Positions 53,670 through 62,517 of a DNA stretch of 64,000 nt are shown one piece after another (position 1 is the stretch's first letter; each line of letters opens with the position of its first letter). A program made the translations under genes and the position numbers. Source of the DNA: Ensifer sp. MPMI2T (GTDB taxonomy: Bacteria; Pseudomonadota; Alphaproteobacteria; Rhizobiales; Rhizobiaceae); assembly GCF_004827385.1 (NCBI RefSeq), contig NZ_SRXN01000008.1, forward strand, positions 148,152 through 212,151, read 5' to 3'. Below the pieces are notes generated by a model. The model was not told the DNA's origin, did no database searches, and saw nothing but the letters and a program-made list of their open reading frames with translations.

Positions 53670-54977
53670 ATGGAACGTGGAAGTGTGACGACGCCCTTTG
53701 GGCGGCGGCCGATGACGCTTGGCATGCTCGCAAGCCAAATCACCGCCAGCCGCACCCGGGCGGAGCGATCGGTCGACAAATGGAAATTGTTTCGCTGGCT
53801 CTGCGAAGCGAAGACCGTGATTGGCGTCTCCGATCGCTCACTGGCGGTGCTGAATGCGCTGCTCAGCTTTCATCCGGGAACCGAACTATCCGGGGAGGCC
53901 GGCCTTGTCGTTTTTCCGTCCAATGCACAGCTTTCGCTTCGAGCGCATGGCATGGCCGGAACGACCTTGCGGCGCCACCTCGCCGCTCTCGTCGAAGCAG
54001 GCTTGATCCTTCGACGCGACAGCCCGAACGGCAAGCGCTACGCCCGGCGAAGCCACAGCGGTGCCGTCGGAGAAGCCTTCGGGTTCGATCTTTCTCCGCT
54101 GGTCGCACGTGCGGCCGAAATCGAAACCACCGCCGCGGAGCTCGCCGCTGAACGGCAGCATCTGCGCATCATGCGTGAGCGATTGAGCCTCTGCCGGCGC
54201 GATGTTGCCAAGTTGCTGGATCTCATCCGCGAGAGCGCCCCGCAAAGCGACGGGCACGACTATGAGCGGATGTTCGAACTGCTCATCGCGCAGATTCCCC
54301 GCAAGCCCTCAGCCTCCGACATCGAAGCCGTTCTCGACTCGATGGACCGTCTTCGTCGCGATCTTACCAACCAGTTGGAAAAATTGCTGAATTCCCAGAA
54401 AACGGACACCAATGATCACCGGAATGGATGCCACATACAGAATTCACATCCAGACTCCCTTTCTGAATCTGAACGTGGCTTGGGAAAAGGGGGGGAACCG
54501 TTTTTGCGAAAGGCAGCTGACACAAAGGCTGCAGAGCCGTTGACCAAACATCAACCGAAACCGGCGTCACGCAGCACATCATCGCTTTCCGCCGCCGATC
54601 GCTCGAGTAGGCTGCCGCAACGACCGTGCCGCGAAATCCCGCTGACGGCCGTCCTCCAAGCCTGCCCGCAGATCGCCGATTATGGGCCTTCTGGCCGGAT
54701 TTTGAGTTGGAGGGATCTGATGACGGCGGCGATCGTCGTCCGCTCCATGCTCAATGTCAGCGCCGATGCCTATGACGAGGCCTGCTCCGTCCTTGGCTGC
54801 GAGAACGCGGCGACCATCATCGCCTGCATCCTGGAAAGAGCCGAACAGATCACATCGCCGGGCGGCTACTTGCGTGAACTGACCAGACGAGCGCAACGGC
54901 GGGAATTTTCGCTTGCCCCAATGGTCCTGGCGTTGAGTCGTGCAAAAGGACGTGGAGGAGTGGTCCTTGCGAGCTAG
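53670..54977 (+). CDS. repC: RepC replication initiator
   Basis: 435 residues, normal for RepC. N-terminal winged-helix region with VFPSNAQLSLRAHGMAGTTLRRHLAALVEAGLILRRDSPNGKRYARR and the C-terminal PHTAVLQACPQIADYGPSGRILSWRDLMTAAIVVRSML-like motif (here REIPLTAVLQACPQIADYGP). The replication origin of repABC units lies inside repC. Its expression is limited by the ctRNA. No frameshift or stop is present, so the initiator seems functional. Confidence 0.97.
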   Translation: MERGSVTTPFGRRPMTLGMLASQITASRTRAERSVDKWKLFRWLCEAKTVIGVSDRSLAVLNALLSFHPGTELSGEAGLVVFPSNAQLSLRAHGMAGTTLRRHLAALVEAGLILRRDSPNGKRYARRSHSGAVGEAFGFDLSPLVARAAEIETTAAELAAERQHLRIMRERLSLCRRDVAKLLDLIRESAPQSDGHDYERMFELLIAQIPRKPSASDIEAVLDSMDRLRRDLTNQLEKLLNSQKTDTNDHRNGCHIQNSHPDSLSESERGLGKGGEPFLRKAADTKAAEPLTKHQPKPASRSTSSLSAADRSSRLPQRPCREIPLTAVLQACPQIADYGPSGRILSWRDLMTAAIVVRSMLNVSADAYDEACSVLGCENAATIIACILERAEQITSPGGYLRELTRRAQRREFSLAPMVLALSRAKGRGGVVLAS

Positions 54978-55351
54978 GACAGGCGGCGGCGTCGGGAGAG
55001 AGCGACCGACTCATCGGCCCGTGCAGCGAAGAGATAGGGCAGGGGCGGTGTCACTGTCCTAAGACCGCGTCATACCGAACCATTGCCTTGAAGAGCAAAA
55101 TATCCGACACTTCTCGGCGTGAGGGGATTCGCCTGGATATGCGTTCTTGGCAGCGTCTGGTGGCGATTTCTTAACAATTCTGCTGCTATCGTAACGTATT
55201 GGCAAAAAAGACTTTAATTGCACGTTGCGGAAGCTATCTCACTTATAATTTCCGACACCTCGGACACCTAGAAAACAGGCGCCATCCCGCTTCGTCGGCA
55301 ACCGGCTGAGAGCAAGACTGGCGACCCTCCACAAGCCGACAAATTTCCGAG

Positions 55352-55367
55352 GTTGACAGCTGTCAAC
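55352..55367. other. parS-like palindrome class 2, site 1
   Basis: GTTGACAGCTGTCAAC, perfect 16-base palindrome fitting GTTNNCNGCNGNNAAC. 375 bases downstream of repC. First of four identical copies. Confidence 0.8.
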
Positions 55368-55483
55368 AGTTGTGGCGGCTCGGCCCTCCATGTGCTTCGC
55401 CACGCGACAATCAGCGTGGCACAGCTTAAGCTCTGAGGCCCCATGCCTCTTTGGCGGATTTCCACGCCCCTGCGCGCAAACCT

Positions 55484-55582
55484 CGACAGCACCGCTGTCG
55501 CGTCAGACCCGCAAAGACGGACTTTGAACCGCTGCAATGACTTGCCCCCGCAATCAGCTACGACCTGTGGAAACACGCAGGA
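55484..55582 (+). repeat. Degraded RIME element
   Basis: ACAGCACCGCTGTCGCGTCAGACC, ACTTTGAACCGCTGCAATGA and CAGCTACGACCTGTGGAAACA follow RIME order with many substitutions. Confidence 0.55.
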
Positions 55583-55692
55583 GAGCGATTCCAGGAAATG
55601 TGCGTAAAGGCTTTCCATCCAGGCATTGCGTCTTCAAAGAACCGGGGTGCTTCCCCGTTTCAGTGAAAGCGCTCTGAAGTCACCGAAGCCTC

Positions 55693-56529
55693 TCACTCGT
55701 GCCAGTGCTCTGCCACCCACGGCGTCGGGCGGATATAGTGGCGAAGATAGCTGAGCGTGCCTTTCTGCCGTCGGCCTGGTGCAAACAGGCCGCGGATATG
55801 GCCGAGCGGTGTCGCCGGACGACCCTTGTAGCCGAACTGGCCGTCGATCGCATGTTGCGGCAGCAGGTTGCGGGGGAAAAGCACCACACGGCCGTCGGCG
55901 GGCAGCCGCGGTGCCAGGAAATAGTTGAGCGGGAAGGGCCAGCGGCAATCCTGCCGAAAATGCAGAACCCAGCGCCGCGGAAAGAGTTTGGCGCCGCCTG
56001 GCGCATTGCGTGTGACGAAGCGCTGTTCGAAGCTGTATTCATCAGCCACGCCCTGCGGATCGGCGCGGAACCTCTCCTGCAGCGGAACGACCTTGCCGAC
56101 CGGAAACCGGAACAACGACGTCTGTCCGAGACGTTCAAAGGGCGTCGTTTGATTACGGGCCAGAACCACGTCATCCGGCCCGCCAAACTCGAAGAAGGAA
56201 TCGAGCGATCCGACGATCACCAGATCGAGGTCGAGGAAGAGCACCGGGCCGGCGAGATTGCCGAGCTTCGGACCCCAGAGCCGCGCCTTCGGCCAGATGC
56301 CTTTGGTGTTGACCGGCATCGCAACGTCGAGCGGTGGCAGATCTTCGCAGAGGATCTCGGGACGCAGACCACTGCGGTTATCGGTGAAACAGGTGAAGGT
56401 GAAAGGCGGCGTGATGTTGCGTGCCACCATGGCGTAAAGCCGGTTGATAAAGGGCGGACCGTACTTCGTGCCCCAGTTGATGCATATAACCTGCTTGACG
56501 CCGCCACTTGCCGCCAGAACGCTTGCCAT
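55693..56529 (-). CDS. Glycosyltransferase-like protein
   Basis: 278 residues. GT-A-like: N-terminal KQVICINWGTKYG and a DLD metal-binding motif at residues 100-102 in FLDLDLVIVGSLD. GGAGA lies 4 bases before the ATG. Likely transfers a sugar to a surface polysaccharide; donor and acceptor unknown. It is alone, between two class 2 parS-like sites. Confidence 0.82.
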   Translation of the reverse strand: MASVLAASGGVKQVICINWGTKYGPPFINRLYAMVARNITPPFTFTCFTDNRSGLRPEILCEDLPPLDVAMPVNTKGIWPKARLWGPKLGNLAGPVLFLDLDLVIVGSLDSFFEFGGPDDVVLARNQTTPFERLGQTSLFRFPVGKVVPLQERFRADPQGVADEYSFEQRFVTRNAPGGAKLFPRRWVLHFRQDCRWPFPLNYFLAPRLPADGRVVLFPRNLLPQHAIDGQFGYKGRPATPLGHIRGLFAPGRRQKGTLSYLRHYIRPTPWVAEHWHE

Positions 56530-56818
56530 GGGTTCTCCATTCTTGCCGCCTTGCCGAGAGCTCGTTCCGCAATAGCCGATTTTATTCATCGGTCTCAAAG
56601 CTGCGACCTCGAACTTCGACAGTCGGGGAATTGCTTTCGACTTCCCATCCTGCTGGTGCGCTCTCACGCATTCAGTAAGGCACGGTCACGAAATGCCGAT
56701 TGGACGCTTGCCTGCGTGACACCGCCTCGAATAAGAACTGCAGCGAGGCCGCAAGCTACCGATCATTCCTGACTCGCAGCCGGCATTTTCGATCGTGGCC
56801 GACTTCATATCGATGACA

Positions 56819-56834
56819 GTTGACAGCTGTCAAC
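56819..56834. other. parS-like palindrome class 2, site 2
   Basis: GTTGACAGCTGTCAAC, identical to site 1. Confidence 0.8.
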
Positions 56835-56944
56835 GGCGCGGCAGCGGCACGATCGCCTCACCCTTCTTTCGCATCGCGCTCGGTGAGTCTGTGCCGATAA
56901 GACGCCGAGCCGACGGGAGAATGACGCCTGCCTTTGATGCACGT

Positions 56945-56960
56945 GTTGACAGCTGTCAAC
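56945..56960. other. parS-like palindrome class 2, site 3
   Basis: GTTGACAGCTGTCAAC, identical to site 1; 126 bases after site 2. Confidence 0.8.
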
Positions 56961-57128
56961 TGCAGTACGAGGTCGTTGAAGCGACGCGATAGGCGTCGCA
57001 GGCGGGCGGCCACATTTCCATATGAGCGCTTCGACCCGGATAATAGCAGGGGAGAAAGGCTGCAAACCCTGTGACGGAAAGAAATCGCGTGTTACCTTCC
57101 GTTTCGTCGATAACGCTTCGTCTTTAAA

Positions 57129-58283
57129 ATGAGATACGAGACCCCGGATCCGCTCCATCCAACGCTGCTGCCGGCCCTGATTGCAGCCGAAGACAGCCTT
57201 GCGCGTCTCGACGAGCGGGCCGGCCGGCACCCAGTTTCGGAGGGGTTTCGCGAACGCGGGCAGTTCTTTGATGCCGCCGCGGCGCTCTGGGTCGCCGGTG
57301 AACTCGTGCATGTCGAGGACCTCGTGCTGCACGATGCGCATATGGATGCCCGCGCACCGTCCCATGAGCTGACCATCGCCCATGCGGTGCTGCGCGCCCG
57401 CCGCCGGCTGGATCTTGCCGAGCCGGACTGGGCGCTGACAAGCGCCGGACTGAACGTGCTGAGAGGCGAGGGCGGGGCGGTTGAGCAGCAGAACCATCGT
57501 CAGGAGTTATCGGCCGAAGCGGATCGTGATACGGCGCTTTCGGACACAGAAAGCGAAGCGGATGAAAATCCGCTCGCCGCCGAATTTGCGGAACTCGATG
57601 CGGCGATGGCGCGATCGCGACGGTTGCTCGACATGCACGCAAGCGGCCTCGACGATGTCGAGCCGGTGGTGTCGCCAGCCGCGAAGGCGGGCGTCGAACC
57701 CATGGGGCAACTCGGATTGCTGTTCGAGGAGGATTGGGACGAAGAACGGCGGCTCGATGCCTGGCGCGCCGTGCTTTCGACGGCCGATCAGTTGCCGGCT
57801 TCTCTTGGAGCGGCAATTCTCTTCGACGCCTGGGACCGCATCGAGCCGCTCAGGCGGCAGCACTGGCTCGGCTCGCTGCTCGTCGGGGTCTACCTGCGTT
57901 TTCGCGGAAAAGTGTCCTCGCATGTGCTGGCGTTCAACACCGGTCTGAAGACGATCCGCCACGAACGTCGCCGGTCGAAGGACAGGCTGACGCGGCTCCT
58001 TGCCTTCCTCGAGGCGATGACGGTGACGGCCGGTCTCGGCATGAAGGAACTCGACCGACTTTCCCTGGCAAAAACGCAAATGGAAATGCGAGTCAGAGAC
58101 CGCCGTTCGAGCAGCAATCTTCCAGGCCTCATCGATCTTGTGCTGTCGCGTCCGATCGTCTCGACGGCGCTGATCGCCCGCCATGTCGGCGTCACGCCGC
58201 GCAGCGCGCTCAATCTGGTCCGTGAACTCGGCGTGCGCGAGATGACGGGCAGGGGACGTTATCGTGGCTGGGGCGTGCTTTAA
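57129..58283 (+). CDS. DUF1612-type plasmid-associated DNA-binding protein
   Basis: 384 residues. An N-terminal part with SEGFRERGQFFDAAAALWVAGELVHVEDLVLHDAHMDARAPSHELTIAHAVLRARR and a C-terminal HTH (IVSTALIARHVGVTPRSALNLVRELG). This organisation matches the RHE_PE00001/DUF1612 family found on rhizobial plasmids; function unknown, probably regulation or plasmid biology. Weak ribosome binding site. Confidence 0.78.
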   Translation: MRYETPDPLHPTLLPALIAAEDSLARLDERAGRHPVSEGFRERGQFFDAAAALWVAGELVHVEDLVLHDAHMDARAPSHELTIAHAVLRARRRLDLAEPDWALTSAGLNVLRGEGGAVEQQNHRQELSAEADRDTALSDTESEADENPLAAEFAELDAAMARSRRLLDMHASGLDDVEPVVSPAAKAGVEPMGQLGLLFEEDWDEERRLDAWRAVLSTADQLPASLGAAILFDAWDRIEPLRRQHWLGSLLVGVYLRFRGKVSSHVLAFNTGLKTIRHERRRSKDRLTRLLAFLEAMTVTAGLGMKELDRLSLAKTQMEMRVRDRRSSSNLPGLIDLVLSRPIVSTALIARHVGVTPRSALNLVRELGVREMTGRGRYRGWGVL

Positions 58284-58337
58284 ACCTGCTTTTTTTCAAT
58301 GAGTTAGCACCTTTCACGCTTCCCGGCCCGGCGACCA

Positions 58338-58838
58338 CTATTGCCGGCGCAGGTTGATGTCGCTGGTGACGATGCTTTCGCCAGAGTTCGGGTCGACATC
58401 GGTCGTTACCAGTCTCATGCCGTTCTGTCCGACCTTCTGCACGGTCAGGTTTGCGCTGCGGTCGCCGTTTACCAGCCTCGGCCAGCGGATCGTGAGGTTG
58501 ATCGCATTGCCCCGCCGGCTTCCGGTCAGGCCAGCCGGTCTTCCGCTCGGCCCGACATAGGTGCCGCTATAGTTTGCCCCATCGAACTTCAAGTCGGCGC
58601 CGACGGCGCGTGACACGACAATCAGACTGCGACAGGTTCCCTTCATCGACAGGGCCTGGCCGCTGGCTTCAGAATCGAAGACGCAGGACACGTTCATCGG
58701 CAAGCGGTTGATCCGGATTTTCACCATGCCGCCGCCGGTCCATTTTCCTTCGAGCGATCCGAGAAATGCCATCTCGTCGGCCTGTGCTGCTCCAACAGCA
58801 AAAAACAGGCTGCCTGCGGCCAGCAGACGCTGGATCAT
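58338..58838 (-). CDS. Exported hypothetical protein
   Basis: 166 residues. Signal peptide MIQRLLAAGSLFFAVGAAQA-DE, then a mostly beta-type sequence with LTIRWPRLVNGDRSANLTVQ and VTSDINLRR. No domain recognised. GGAGG lies 4 bases before the ATG. RIME copy F starts just upstream of it. Confidence 0.7.
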   Translation of the reverse strand: MIQRLLAAGSLFFAVGAAQADEMAFLGSLEGKWTGGGMVKIRINRLPMNVSCVFDSEASGQALSMKGTCRSLIVVSRAVGADLKFDGANYSGTYVGPSGRPAGLTGSRRGNAINLTIRWPRLVNGDRSANLTVQKVGQNGMRLVTTDVDPNSGESIVTSDINLRRQ

Positions 58839-58850
58839 GGAACCTCCTCC

Positions 58851-58949
58851 CTACAACGCCGTGTGTCTTTTCAGACTTACAAGGTCGCTGTAATGCTTTG
58901 AATTGCTGCATGTTTTAAATCGGCTACGATTTGAGGAAACATGCAGTAG
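58851..58949 (+). repeat. RIME element, copy F
   Basis: Two-palindrome RIME, 99 bases, with a shortened second half. It lies upstream of the exported hypothetical gene and downstream of tctA. Confidence 0.85.
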
Positions 58950-59070
58950 GGATTGGATTCGGCGAAGCCAAGGCGCTCACCGATCGCTCGTTGAACGCCC
59001 CAACCCCCATGAGGTTCCTTTCCGGCGCCGCTGTCAACCACGAAGCGGCTGACGGCGGCGTTGGCGCCGC

Positions 59071-60576
59071 TCAATCCTCCTCGACGAAGACTTCCTCGCG
59101 CTTGGCCTTGACGGCCGGCAGGAAGACAACGACGAGCACGATTGCCGCGATCAGCAACAGCACGGCGCTGATTGGCCGGGTGATGAAGGTCGTCGGGTCG
59201 CCGCGCGACAGGATCATGGCGCGCCTCAGGTTCTCTTCGAGAAGCGGCCCGAGTACGAAGCCCAGCAGGAGCGGTGCCGGCTCGCAGCGCAGCTTCAGGA
59301 GCAGGTAACCGACGAGGCCGAAGAAGGCGACCGCGTAAAGGTCGTAGACGTTGGAATTGACGCTGTAGACCCCGATCGAGCAGAAAGCCATGATGATCGG
59401 AAAGAGCACGAAATAGGGGATCTTGAGGAGCTTCACCCAGAGCCCGATCAGCGGCAGGTTCAAGACCACCAGCATCAGGTTGCCGATCCACATTGAGGCG
59501 ATGATGCCCCAGAAGAGTGCGGGCTGTTCCACCGCCACGTTCGGGCCGGGCACGATGCCCTGGATGATCATCGCGCCGATCATCAGCGCCATCACCGGGT
59601 TTGCCGGAATGCCGAGTGTCAGCAGCGGAATGAAGGACGTCTGCGCGCCGGCATTGTTGGCGCTCTCCGGTCCCGCGACACCGGCAATGGCGCCGCGGCC
59701 GAATTCCTCCGGCCGATCCGAGATGCGCTTTTCCACCGTATACGAGGCAAAGGCGGCGAGGATCGCGCCGCCGCCCGGCAGAATGCCGAGCGCCGAACCG
59801 ATCACGGTGCCGCGCACAACCGGCGCGAGCATGCGCTTGAAGTCATCGCGCGTCGGCATCAGGTCGCTGACCTTCGCCATCAGCACTTCTCGGGTCTTCT
59901 CGCTTTCAAGATTACGCAGGATTTCGGCGATGCCGAAGACGCCGACGGCAACCGCGACGAAATTGAGACCGTCGGCATATTCGCGAATGCCGAGGGTGAA
60001 GCGCGGCGTGCCGGTATAGATGTCGGTGCCGACGAGGCCGAGAAGCAGGCCGAGCGCGACCATCGCCAGCGCCTTGACGATCGAGCCGTGCGCCAGCGCG
60101 ACCGAGGAGACGAGGCCGACGATCATCAGCGAGAAATATTCGGCCGCGCCGAACTCCAGCGCGATTTCGGTGAGTGGCGGCGCGAAGATCGCCACGAGAA
60201 AGGTCGAAACGGTTCCGGCAAAGAACGAGCCGAGTGCGGCAATCGCGAGCGCCGCACCGGCGCGGCCGTTGCGTGCCATCTGGTAGCCATCGATCGCGGT
60301 GACCGCGGAGGAGGATTCGCCCGGCATGTTGATCAAGATTGCCGTGGTCGAACCGCCGTATTGTGCGCCGTAATAGATGCCGGCGAGCATGATCAGCGAG
60401 GAGACCGGCTCGAGCTGGAAGGTGATAGGCAGCAGCATGGCGATCGTCGCCGTCGCGCCGATGCCGGGCAGCACGCCGATCAGCGTGCCGAGCATAACGC
60501 CGATCAGGCAGAAAAGAAGGTTGGCCGGCGAGGCGGCGGTGCTAAAGCCGAGGGCAAGATTGCTGAAAAGATCCAT
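59071..60576 (-). CDS. tctA: TctA tripartite tricarboxylate transporter large subunit
   Basis: 501 residues with about 12 helices. Typical segments: LIGVLPGIGATATIAMLLPITFQLEP and AGIYYGAQYGGSTTAILINMPGESSSAVTAIDGYQMARNG. Works with TctB and the binding protein TctC to import citrate-like substrates using a proton or sodium gradient. It starts 9 bases after tctB. Confidence 0.95.
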   Translation of the reverse strand: MDLFSNLALGFSTAASPANLLFCLIGVMLGTLIGVLPGIGATATIAMLLPITFQLEPVSSLIMLAGIYYGAQYGGSTTAILINMPGESSSAVTAIDGYQMARNGRAGAALAIAALGSFFAGTVSTFLVAIFAPPLTEIALEFGAAEYFSLMIVGLVSSVALAHGSIVKALAMVALGLLLGLVGTDIYTGTPRFTLGIREYADGLNFVAVAVGVFGIAEILRNLESEKTREVLMAKVSDLMPTRDDFKRMLAPVVRGTVIGSALGILPGGGAILAAFASYTVEKRISDRPEEFGRGAIAGVAGPESANNAGAQTSFIPLLTLGIPANPVMALMIGAMIIQGIVPGPNVAVEQPALFWGIIASMWIGNLMLVVLNLPLIGLWVKLLKIPYFVLFPIIMAFCSIGVYSVNSNVYDLYAVAFFGLVGYLLLKLRCEPAPLLLGFVLGPLLEENLRRAMILSRGDPTTFITRPISAVLLLIAAIVLVVVFLPAVKAKREEVFVEED

Positions 60577-60585
60577 GACCGCCTC

Positions 60586-61047
60586 CTAAAACCGGACCCA
60601 GGGGCCGAAGCGTTCGAAGGGCAGTTTGAGCCCATAGCTGAACACTGCGACCGAGAAGACGGCCAGCACCAGGGAGATGGCGATCGCCCAATGCGGCCTC
60701 ATGCGGTGCGAGGCAAAACAAGCGATGAGCGCCGTGAAGAAGATCGCCGGCGCAAAGCCCAGCCCTCGCACCGTCAGTCCGAAAAAGATCGGCGCAGGCA
60801 GGATGAGGAACATGCCGCGGATTGCGATCGCCCCCATCGGTTCGCCTTGCACCCGCGCCGACTGCACGAGGATGACGGCGCCGAGCAGCGTCAACACGCA
60901 GGCGAGCATGAGCGGGAAGTAACCGGGGCCCATGCGAAAGGCGGTGCCGAGATCGAGGCTGAGCGACTGCCAGACGAAGAACAACCCGACGGCCGTCAGA
61001 ATGCCGCCGCACAGGGCATTGGTCGTGTCGAATGTGATGGATTTCAT
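60586..61047 (-). CDS. tctB: TctB small membrane subunit
   Basis: 153 residues, four hydrophobic helices, with GPGYFPLMLACVLTLLGAVIL, typical of TctB. GGGGA lies 4 bases before the ATG. Start chosen over a 29-residue longer frame that lacks a ribosome binding site. Confidence 0.9.
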   Translation of the reverse strand: MKSITFDTTNALCGGILTAVGLFFVWQSLSLDLGTAFRMGPGYFPLMLACVLTLLGAVILVQSARVQGEPMGAIAIRGMFLILPAPIFFGLTVRGLGFAPAIFFTALIACFASHRMRPHWAIAISLVLAVFSVAVFSYGLKLPFERFGPWVRF

Positions 61048-61336
61048 CGTGTCCCCACTTTGTTCGGGAGCCATTGAACCGCGCTCCCTCCTTTGGCGAA
61101 TGTGCTCGCGTCTTGTTATCCGGGCAAGGGGCACCGGATCTTCATCGAGTTGACAGCTGTCAACGTTCGGTCTCGGCGCTGACGCGGGATGAGTGCGCCT
61201 TTAGCCGGCATCCTGCCCGTCGTTGAAGCGATCACGTCTGTCGGTTTGACGGCGCTCGTTCACGTGATCGCAGACCGGTCGCCGCCGCCGCTCTGTCTTG
61301 CGACAGGTGATGGCGGCGGCGGGTTCCGTCACACGA
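61048..61336. other. tctC-tctB gap
   Basis: 289 bases between tctC and tctB in one operon, unusually long. It contains the fourth class 2 parS-like palindrome and no gene. Confidence 0.6.
61149..61164. other. parS-like palindrome class 2, site 4
   Basis: GTTGACAGCTGTCAAC, identical to the three copies near repC, about 6.2 kb past the repC stop and inside the tct operon. Confidence 0.8.
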
Positions 61337-62314
61337 TCAGTCGGCGTACTGACCGGCGGCCTCGATCACCGGCTTCCAGCGGGCGATCTCGCTTTCGAGC
61401 TTGGCCTTCAGCGCCGCCGGCGTCGCGTCTGCCTCGCTCGACGGTTCGGTGCCGAGCTCGGCAAAGCGAGCGACGACGTTCTGATCCTTGAGCGCCAGCT
61501 GCAGCGACTTCGACAGGCGCTCGTTCACTTCGGCAGGCGTACCCTTCGGCGTGTAGATCCCATGCCAGATGCCGACCTGGAAATCGGCAAGGCCGCTCTC
61601 GACCGCGGTCGGCAGATCGGGGAAGATCTTGAGACGGGCGGGGGAGGTGACGGCATAGGCCTTGATCGTGCCGCCCTGGATCTGCTTCGTGGTATTGGTC
61701 GTCTGGTCGCACATGATGTCGACCTGGCCGCCGAGCAGGTCAGTCATCGCCGGGCCGGTGCCCTTGTACGGCACGGTGGTGAGCGGTGTCTCGATCGCGC
61801 TCATGAACATCATGCCGCAAAGATGCGATGCCGCGCCGATGCCGGCATTGGCGACCGTCACCGTGTCCTTGTTGGCCTTGACGTAGTCGATCAGCCCCTT
61901 GAGATCGGTCGGCTCGAAATCCTTGCGGGCGACGATCGTCATCGGCACTTCGGTGACGAGGCCGACATATTCGAAGGCGTTCAGCGTGTCGTAGGCGAGC
62001 TTGCGATAGAGCGTGGCGCTGGTCGCCATGCCGATATGGTGGAGCAGGACCGTATAGCCGTCCGGATCAGCCTGGGCGACGCGGCCTGCGCCAAGCGTGC
62101 CGCCGGCGCCGCCGACATTCTCGACGATGATCTGCTGGCCGAGATCCTTAGACATGGATTCGGCGACGAGACGGGCGACCGTGTCGGTTGGGCCACCGGC
62201 CGAGAACGGCACGACCATCGTGATCGAGCGGTCCGGATAGTCTTGGGCATTGGCCGAGGCGGCAAAAAGGGAAACGGCGGCGACAGCGCCCACAAGCGCT
62301 TGCAGAATTTTCAT
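61337..62314 (-). CDS. tctC: TctC tripartite tricarboxylate transporter binding protein
   Basis: 325 residues. Signal peptide ending ANAQ-DYPDR, then PYKGTGPAMTDLLGGQVDIMCDQTTN and the TctC opening YPDRSITMVVPFSAGGPTDTVARLVAESM. Periplasmic binding subunit. GGGAGG lies upstream. First gene of tctCBA, though separated from tctB by 289 bases. Confidence 0.94.
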   Translation of the reverse strand: MKILQALVGAVAAVSLFAASANAQDYPDRSITMVVPFSAGGPTDTVARLVAESMSKDLGQQIIVENVGGAGGTLGAGRVAQADPDGYTVLLHHIGMATSATLYRKLAYDTLNAFEYVGLVTEVPMTIVARKDFEPTDLKGLIDYVKANKDTVTVANAGIGAASHLCGMMFMSAIETPLTTVPYKGTGPAMTDLLGGQVDIMCDQTTNTTKQIQGGTIKAYAVTSPARLKIFPDLPTAVESGLADFQVGIWHGIYTPKGTPAEVNERLSKSLQLALKDQNVVARFAELGTEPSSEADATPAALKAKLESEIARWKPVIEAAGQYAD

Positions 62315-62491
62315 CTTTTCCTCCCGATGAAATTATGGACCAGCCGGCATAGTTCCTCCCGTGCCGATACTGGATCGCCTATTTGCAGACGGGATTTTAC
62401 CACAGACAACTGCCGCTCGCGGTCACTTTGCCGATTTCCGCGCCTGATGCGCGTGATATGGGTGGATTTGGAAACAAAGGCGCCGGGTGAC

Positions 62492-62507
62492 GGGTGGATT
62501 TCCACCC
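62492..62507. terminator. Hairpin after rsuA-like gene
   Basis: GGGTGGATTTCCACCC dyad just downstream of the leftward pseudouridine synthase gene; no U-run, so only a weak candidate. Confidence 0.4.
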
Positions 62508-62517
62508 ATCGCCTTGC

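Larger units (their letters stand above)
54978..55692. other. Intergenic region downstream of repC
   Basis: 715 bases without a supportable gene. An AT-richer stretch (about 55170-55260) lies just before the first class 2 parS-like site at 55352. A degraded RIME copy occupies 55484-55582. Confidence 0.6.
56530..57128. other. Intergenic region with two parS-like sites
   Basis: About 600 bases without a supportable gene. Contains class 2 palindromes at 56819 and 56945, 126 bases apart. Confidence 0.6.
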
